Assembly (NCBI GenBank): GCA_049515555.1 | Contig: JBEKTY010000156.1 | Location: 1 to 18,984, forward strand | Length of the DNA stretch: 18,984 bases | DNA from: JBEKTY01 sp049515555 | GTDB taxonomy: Bacteria; Planctomycetota; Planctomycetia; Pirellulales; Thermoguttaceae | Direction of reading: 5' to 3' | In this document: positions 14,563 through 18,984 of the stretch, piece after piece | Layout: each line of letters starts with the position of its first letter | How positions within the stretch are numbered: the first letter of the stretch is position 1 | Program-made: the position numbers and the translations under genes | The notes under the pieces: generated by a model | Database searches by the model: none | Seen by the model: the letters and a program-made list of their open reading frames with translations, nothing else | Told to the model about the DNA's origin: nothing

Positions 14563-14826
14563 TCACTTCGGCTTTTCCAGCAACTCCTTGAGCACCTCGG
14601 CCACCAAGGCCGGGTTTTCGCTCTGGACGACGTGCTGGACCCTGGCGGCCGGGAGGTTGAGTTTGGCCAGCGTGTCGGCGGCCCGTTTCCACAGCCGGGC
14701 CCGCGACTTGCCTTCCGCCAGGTACAGCTCGGTAACCAGGTCGCCCAGCCGCTGGAGCATGATGTCGCCCTGGTTCCGATAGTAATTGCGGATGGCTCGC
14801 TCTTGATACGGAGTGCGTTTAGCCAT
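14563..14826 (-). CDS. Conserved small basic protein (87 aa), unknown function
   Basis: Begins MAKRTPYQERAIRNYYRNQG and ends LKELLEKPK. It is highly charged and predicted mostly helical, with no signal or membrane segment. The pattern (KRTPYQ, IRNYYRN, LVTELYLAEGKSRARLWKRA, HVVQSENPALVAEVLKELLE) resembles a small protein I recall from planctomycetes, probably cytosolic and possibly nucleic-acid binding; function is not established. ATG 14826 is preferred over an upstream in-frame codon at 14991 because the extra 55 residues would overlap the divergent promoter region and look non-coding. No ribosome binding site is visible; the upstream bases are an ATCACG hexamer repeat. It heads a two-gene unit with the CaMKII-association-domain-like gene. 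Confidence 0.75.
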   Translation of the reverse strand: MAKRTPYQERAIRNYYRNQGDIMLQRLGDLVTELYLAEGKSRARLWKRAADTLAKLNLPAARVQHVVQSENPALVAEVLKELLEKPK

Positions 14827-15029
14827 GGCGATCGTGATCGTGATTTTGAGTTGTTGGCTTATGAAAAGGGATGCGTTCAACCATTCCCTGATTGTAAATG
14901 CGATGGGCCAGGTGGTAAACCCCCTGGGCGTTCCGCGGGCGTGGTGGCTTTTCCCATTGCCCGCCGTGCGATACACTACGTTGGAGAACACCAGGCTTGA
15001 GCCTACCGGCCCGCCGAGCAGAAGCAGCC

Positions 15030-15365
15030 GTGAAGCAGGTCATCGCCATCGTGAAACCGTACCTGGTCGAGAAGGTGCTCGACGCCCTGCGGCATGCGCC
15101 GCTGGAGGCCTGCGGCGTTCGCGAGGTAAAAGGCTACGGCCGGCAGAAGAGCTACCTGGACGAGTACCGCGGCAGCGAGTATTCGCTGGCCTTCCTGCCC
15201 AAGGTGGAGGTTACCCTGTGGGTAGACGATCTGCGGGTGGAGGAGGTGGTGCGGACGATCGTCGAGGCGGCGCGGACCGGCCGGATGGGCGATGGCAAGA
15301 TCTTCGTTCTGCCCGCCATGCCCGGCGGCGGCTGGGAAGGGGGAGGGGCGAAGGATGAAGGATGA
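15030..15365 (+). CDS. P-II-like nitrogen regulatory protein with altered C-terminus
   Basis: P-II proteins sense 2-oxoglutarate, ATP and ADP and control nitrogen enzymes. This 111-aa protein keeps the core: MKQVIAIVKPYLVEKVLDAL, VREVKGYGRQKSY (31-42), the T-loop EYRGSEY with Tyr51 at the residue uridylylated in E. coli GlnB, FLPKVEVTLWVDD, and ARTGRMGDGKIFVLP (81-95). After that the usual segment with the nucleotide-binding arginines (consensus A-x-RIRTGE) is absent and replaced by AMPGGGWEGGGAKDEG. I chose GTG 15030 because it gives the standard N-terminus; a TTG at 14997 would add 11 residues. The last codons and stop lie in a GAAGGAT array. It is convergent with glnE, whose enzyme is a classical P-II target. 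It may be a divergent P-II subfamily rather than a damaged glnB. Confidence 0.85.
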   Translation: MKQVIAIVKPYLVEKVLDALRHAPLEACGVREVKGYGRQKSYLDEYRGSEYSLAFLPKVEVTLWVDDLRVEEVVRTIVEAARTGRMGDGKIFVLPAMPGGGWEGGGAKDEG

Positions 15366-15496
15366 AGGAGGAAGGAGGAAGGATTAGGGATTGGGGAAGG
15401 ATGAAGATCTGCGGAATGCAAATTGCAAATTGCAAATTGCAAATTGACGGCGGCAGGCGTCCCTTCCGCCTTCATCCTTCATCCTTCATCCTTGGT
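15346..15496. repeat. Heptamer arrays between the convergent P-II-like gene and glnE
   Basis: GAAGGAT/GAAGGAG units run from about 15351 to 15406, with a GGATTAGGGATTGGGG insert. AAATTGC x4 occupies 15418-15446. CCTTCAT x3 occupies about 15470-15491 and is the inverse of GAAGGAT. The outer arrays are complementary, so the gap could fold into one long stem and stop transcription from both sides. Confidence 0.88.
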
Positions 15497-18400
15497 TCGA
15501 ACAACTCATTGAACCGCTCGCGGATGCGGCGGGAGGTGTTCTCGTACTCGGCCAGCAGGGCCGTGCTGTCGCCGTAGCCCAGCAGGTGGGCCAGCTTGTC
15601 GAGTTCGACGGGGTCCTGGGGCAACCGATCGCGGGCGGTCGAGTTCATCAGCCGCAGCCGGCCCTCGATGGTCCGCAGCAGCCGGTAGCCGGTCTGGAAC
15701 ACCGCGTGGTCCTGGTCGGTCAAGAGGCCCGCCGCGTGCAGCTCCCGCAAGGCGTCGAGCGTATGCGGGGTGCGGAGCTTGGGATTTTTTCGGGCGTGCT
15801 GGAGTTGGAGCATTTGGACCAGGAATTCGATATCGACGATGCCGCCGGGGCCGCGTTTCAGGTCGCCGGCCGAGGCGGTTTCCTCCAGGCGCAGCCGCAT
15901 GTGGCGGATCTCGTCGGCATCTCTGCGGCGCCAGCGGTGGCCGAAGGCGGCGCGGTGCACCGCCGCCATGGCCGATCGCACCGCCCGCGGCGAGCCGTAA
16001 ACCGCCCGCGCTTTGCATAGCGCCTGCCGTTCCCAGAGCTGGCCCGATCCCTCGCTATAGTAACGGCTGAATTCCAGAAGCGAGGTGGCGATGGCCCCGC
16101 TCTTGCCCGTCGGGCGAAGCCGGGCATCGATGTCGTACAGCTTCCCCTGCGGGCCCAAGCGGCTGGTGGTCTTGATGATCCGCTGCGCCAACTCGCTGAA
16201 GAAGTGCTGGTTGGAGGTGCTCCGCGCGGACCAGGGGCCGAAGTCGAAGGCCGTCTGGCCGTCGGCCTCGTACAGGAAGATCAGGTCCAGGTCGCTGTGG
16301 TAGTTCATTTCGCGGCCGCCGAACTTGCCCAGGGCCAGGATGATCAGCTCGCAGGGGTTGCCCTGCCGGGCGCCGCCGCCCAGCCGCGGCCGGCCGAACT
16401 TGCCGGCCAGCTTCTGGTACTCCCAGGCGGCGATCTGGGCCAGGCAGGCCTCGGCCACGTCGCTGAGGGCCCCGGTCGTGGCCTGGCTGTCCTCCTTGCC
16501 CAGCAGGTCGCGCACCCCCACGCGAAGCTGCTCATCGTTCTTGAAACTGTGCAGGATGGGCTCGATGTCCTCGGCCGCCCAGCAGAGCTGCTGGAGCGTC
16601 TCGTGCAGGGCCTCGCGGCTGGGCAGGCGGTCCAGCACCAGGCTGTCCATCAGCCCGTCGATCATGCCCGGATTGCTGATGAGAATTCCCGACAGGTGCG
16701 GGCTGTAGGCGCACAACTCGACGTACAGCCGCAGGCTGGGGGGGTTGAAGCTGAACAGCTCCCACAGCACGCCCTTGCCGCCCAGCGAATCGCTGACCTT
16801 GTCCAGGTTGACCAGGGCGGCGTCGGGGTCGCCGCTTTCGGCCACAGCCTTCAGCAGCGGCGCGGCGATGGCCGCCAGAAAATGCCGGCAGCGGCGGGTC
16901 GATAGGAAGCGGATCTTCTCCTCCGACAGCGCCAGCAGGTTGCGATAGGCCTGCTTCACGTCGCGGAAGCGGTATTTGCCCAGCACCGCGTCGATCCGCT
17001 CCGGCGGCGGATCGGGATCGAGCACCAGGTCCGACTCCGACTGGCTGCCGGCGTCGTCGCTGAAGGCGTCGTGCAGCAGGTGATCGAGCACCCGGCGGTT
17101 GAGTTCCGTCTTCTCGCGGCAATCGGCGTTGAAGGCCTCCAGCGCCGGCCGCTCGGCCCGCTCTTCGTAGCCCAGCCGCCGGGCCAGCTTCCGCAGCTCG
17201 CCCTCCTCGGCCGGCATGCGGTGCGTCTGCAGGTCGAACATGATTTGCAGCCGGTGCTCGATCTTGCGGAGAAAACCGTAGTTCTCCTCCAGCAGCGACC
17301 GCTCCTGGTGCGTCAGGCAGCCGACCTGCTCCAGGCGGGCCATGGCCTCCAGCGTGTTGCCGGTCCGCAGTTGCGGCAAGTCGCCGCCGTTGAGGAGTTG
17401 CAGGAACTGGATGACGAACTCGATGTCGCGGATGCCGCCGCGGCCGGTCTTCACGTCGCGCTCCCGGCCGCCGTCGTCGCCCGAGCGCTGCTCGATCCGC
17501 CGCTTGAGGGCCTTGATGCCGCTGATGTCGTCGCGGCTCAGGTAGCGGCCGTAGACCCAGGGGGCCAGTTGCTCCAGGAACTCGGCGCCCAGCCCCAGGT
17601 CGCCGGCCGCCGGCCGGGCCTTGATGTACGCCTGCCGCTCCCAGGTCCGGCCGCGAACGTCGTAATACGTCCGCATCGCCGGCAGGCTCATGACCATCGG
17701 CCCCCGCCGGCCCTCCGGCCGCAGCCGCATGTCTACCCGATAGGCGTAGCCCAGCTCGGTGTTCTCCGTCAGCAGGCGGAGCAGCTCGCGGGCAAGCTGG
17801 TCGAAGAATTCGGCGTTGCTGGTGGGCCGCTTGCCGTCGGTCTTGCCCTCGGCGTCGTACAGGAAGATCAGGTCGATGTCGCTGGAGTAGTTCAGTTCGC
17901 AGCCGCCGAGTTTGCCCAGGGCCAGGACGACGAAGCGCGCCGGGCGGGCCTCGGCCGTGAGCGGGTTGCCCCGCAGGGCCCGGAATTTCCGCCACGCCGC
18001 GGCCAGGGCCCCTTCCAGGATCGCGTCGGCCAGGTACGAGATCTGGCCCGTAACCGTTCGCAGGCTCTGCTCGCGGATCAGGTCGCCATAGGCGATCCGC
18101 AGCGTCTCGCGGCGTTTGAACCGCCGCAGGGCCCGCAACACCGCCGGCTCGTGCTCCAGGGCCGAGACCTCGGCCACCAGGTCCTCGACCAACATCTGCC
18201 GCGACACGGGCGCCCCCTCGGTCAGCCGCAAAAGGTCGAACCCCTCCGGGTCCTGCACCAGCAGGTCGCTGAAATGCTGGCTGGTCGAAAAGATCTGCAC
18301 CAGCGTGGCCAGCGCCGTCGGATCGCGCTCGAACAGCGCGCCCATGCTCAGCGGGCTGCGGGCCTCGGTCACGAAGCGGTCCAGGTTGTTCAGGGCCATA

Positions 18401-18594
18401 TCCGGATCGGCCGACCGCGGCAGATGCCGGCCCAATTGCTCGCACATCCCGGCCAGCAGATCCAGCGGCACCCCGGCCGAGGCCATGTGCACCAGCGCCG
18501 CATGGGCGTGCTTGGCGTCGGCCACCGCCCAACCGCGCAGCAGCTCCTCGGCAGCCGCCGGCTCGTCCAGGTACTGGCGAAGGGTGGTGGGCAT
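15472..18594 (-). CDS. glnE: Bifunctional glutamine synthetase adenylyltransferase / adenylyl-removing enzyme
   Basis: Attaches AMP to glutamine synthetase and removes it, in response to P-II state and glutamine. About 1040 aa, slightly longer than the E. coli enzyme (946 aa). Two nucleotidyltransferase halves are visible: LALGKLGGCELNYSSDIDLI (224-243, adenylyl-removing half) and LALGKFGGREMNYHSDLDLI (753-772, adenylylating half). Each is followed by an RLRPxGRxG/RLRPTGKSG motif and a KxGxGGIxDIEF motif (382-393 in the first half). Both acidic SDxDL metal sites are intact. I chose ATG 18594 (MPTTLRQYLDEP); the 18 codons before it are read from an octamer repeat. The stop lies in a CCTTCAT array, so the protein ends KDEG, the same as the convergent P-II-like protein. 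The gene begins directly beside repeats, with no visible binding site. Confidence 0.95.
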   Translation of the reverse strand: MPTTLRQYLDEPAAAEELLRGWAVADAKHAHAALVHMASAGVPLDLLAGMCEQLGRHLPRSADPDMALNNLDRFVTEARSPLSMGALFERDPTALATLVQIFSTSQHFSDLLVQDPEGFDLLRLTEGAPVSRQMLVEDLVAEVSALEHEPAVLRALRRFKRRETLRIAYGDLIREQSLRTVTGQISYLADAILEGALAAAWRKFRALRGNPLTAEARPARFVVLALGKLGGCELNYSSDIDLIFLYDAEGKTDGKRPTSNAEFFDQLARELLRLLTENTELGYAYRVDMRLRPEGRRGPMVMSLPAMRTYYDVRGRTWERQAYIKARPAAGDLGLGAEFLEQLAPWVYGRYLSRDDISGIKALKRRIEQRSGDDGGRERDVKTGRGGIRDIEFVIQFLQLLNGGDLPQLRTGNTLEAMARLEQVGCLTHQERSLLEENYGFLRKIEHRLQIMFDLQTHRMPAEEGELRKLARRLGYEERAERPALEAFNADCREKTELNRRVLDHLLHDAFSDDAGSQSESDLVLDPDPPPERIDAVLGKYRFRDVKQAYRNLLALSEEKIRFLSTRRCRHFLAAIAAPLLKAVAESGDPDAALVNLDKVSDSLGGKGVLWELFSFNPPSLRLYVELCAYSPHLSGILISNPGMIDGLMDSLVLDRLPSREALHETLQQLCWAAEDIEPILHSFKNDEQLRVGVRDLLGKEDSQATTGALSDVAEACLAQIAAWEYQKLAGKFGRPRLGGGARQGNPCELIILALGKFGGREMNYHSDLDLIFLYEADGQTAFDFGPWSARSTSNQHFFSELAQRIIKTTSRLGPQGKLYDIDARLRPTGKSGAIATSLLEFSRYYSEGSGQLWERQALCKARAVYGSPRAVRSAMAAVHRAAFGHRWRRRDADEIRHMRLRLEETASAGDLKRGPGGIVDIEFLVQMLQLQHARKNPKLRTPHTLDALRELHAAGLLTDQDHAVFQTGYRLLRTIEGRLRLMNSTARDRLPQDPVELDKLAHLLGYGDSTALLAEYENTSRRIRERFNELFEPRMKDEG

Positions 18595-18600
18595 GAGGAG

Positions 18601-18638
18601 GGAGAGGGATTGGGGATTAGGGATTGGGGATTGGATTG
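18601..18638. repeat. Octamer array directly upstream of glnE
   Basis: GGGATTGGGGATTAGGGATTGGGGATTGG-type units begin six bases before the glnE ATG (on its 5' side), where a ribosome binding site would be expected. Confidence 0.85.
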
Positions 18639-18651
18639 CAGAGTGCAACGG

Positions 18652-18767
18652 GAGTTTTGCGAGTTGCGGGGATTGGTCGGTCCCCTCTCCCGCTGGGAGA
18701 GTGTTAGAGTGAGTTTTGCGAGTTGCGGATTGGTCGGTCCCCTCTCCCTTCGGGAGAGGGTTAGGGT
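18652..18767. repeat. Tandem duplication of a 57-59 bp palindromic repeat upstream of glnE
   Basis: Unit 1 (18652-18710) and unit 2 (18711-18767) both read GAGTTTTGCGAGTTGCGG, then ATTGGTCGGTCCCCTCTCCC, a short loop, GGGAGAG, and GTTAG(A/G)GT. The hairpin CCCTCTCCC/GGGAGAGGG is the same family as the pair inside hss (2229-2346). Confidence 0.88.
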
Positions 18768-18984
18768 CAATACCGTTGAATTAGTCGTAAGTTAAATACC
18801 GATAATGTCTTACGGAATTTGGAATCTCTTGCCCTTGCGGTTTCTTGCGTGCAAGGATTGTTGAACAACCACGGCAAGGTGCCTCAGGGGCGTTTACGCT
18901 CCTTCCCGGCGAAGCCGGTAGTCGGCCCGGCGTTCACGCCGGGTTCGCAGGGATCGCGGTTTTCTTCTTTATCCCATGGGTCTT
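18768..18984. other. Right edge: non-coding, with small palindromes
   Basis: No reading frame of note on either strand. It is more AT-rich at 18768-18870, so it may contain the glnE promoter, but I could not pick one. Small stems occur at about 18905-18917 (CCGGCGAAGCCGG) and 18926-18943 (CCCGGCG-TTCA-CGCCGGG). Confidence 0.6.

Noticed and set aside
14972..14977. TACACT as a -10 box for the P-II-like gene
   Set aside because: The upstream -35 candidate TTTTCC is too weak to support a call.
18595..18648. 18-codon N-terminal extension of GlnE
   Set aside because: Encoded by the octamer repeat array; the family-like sequence begins at the ATG at 18594.
16532..18795. Two long frames (minus 16532-18532 and plus 17071-18795) overlapping glnE
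   Set aside because: Both are out of frame with a fully conserved glnE, have biased composition and show no motifs.

Overview
This is GC-rich bacterial chromosomal DNA, most likely from a planctomycete (Pirellulales-like). The evidence is a BBP7-type cysteine-rich outer-membrane barrel protein, a DUF3800-type fragment, an unusual P-II-like protein, a small basic protein of planctomycete type, and intergenic regions crowded with short tandem repeats and palindromes. I see no rRNA, tRNA, CRISPR array, transposase or phage gene. The assignment rests on remembered family features, since no search could be run.

Layout. Positions 1-4413 form a polyamine locus. A partial deoxyhypusine-synthase-like gene (minus) is divergent from a homospermidine synthase gene, which is coupled to an ornithine decarboxylase gene. 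A pyruvoyl-dependent arginine decarboxylase follows. Together they would make putrescine, agmatine and homospermidine. A 35-bp perfect palindrome separates this block from a convergent UDP-glucuronate decarboxylase gene (4587-5561). Positions 5562-6020 hold hairpins and no convincing gene. Positions 6025-10645 are a minus-strand run read der, ald, purE, mtnA, then a possible 56-codon ORF: ribosome assembly GTPase, alanine dehydrogenase, purine synthesis and methionine salvage. A family-4 uracil-DNA glycosylase (plus) diverges from der and is followed by a broken DUF3800-like fragment. Next come the outer-membrane protein (minus, with its own terminator), a 550-bp repeat-rich gap, and a two-gene minus unit (87-aa basic protein plus a CaMKII-association-domain-like protein). 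Last are a P-II-like gene (plus) and glnE (minus), which are convergent and point to nitrogen control of glutamine synthetase.

The most unusual feature is the repeat landscape. Arrays with 7-8 bp units sit exactly on the 3' ends of many genes and often supply the last codons and the stop. The P-II-like gene and glnE, read from opposite strands, both end in the same KDEG-stop tail. A palindromic element of about 112 bp occurs twice, and one copy is flanked by 29-bp perfect direct repeats. The homospermidine synthase carries a tail of about 65 codons read through an inverted pair of another repeat.

I found no clearly new defence or mobile system. The best candidates for new biology are the pairing of two unrelated homospermidine-synthase-type enzymes, the stop-codon-associated repeats, and the P-II-like protein without the usual C-terminal segment.
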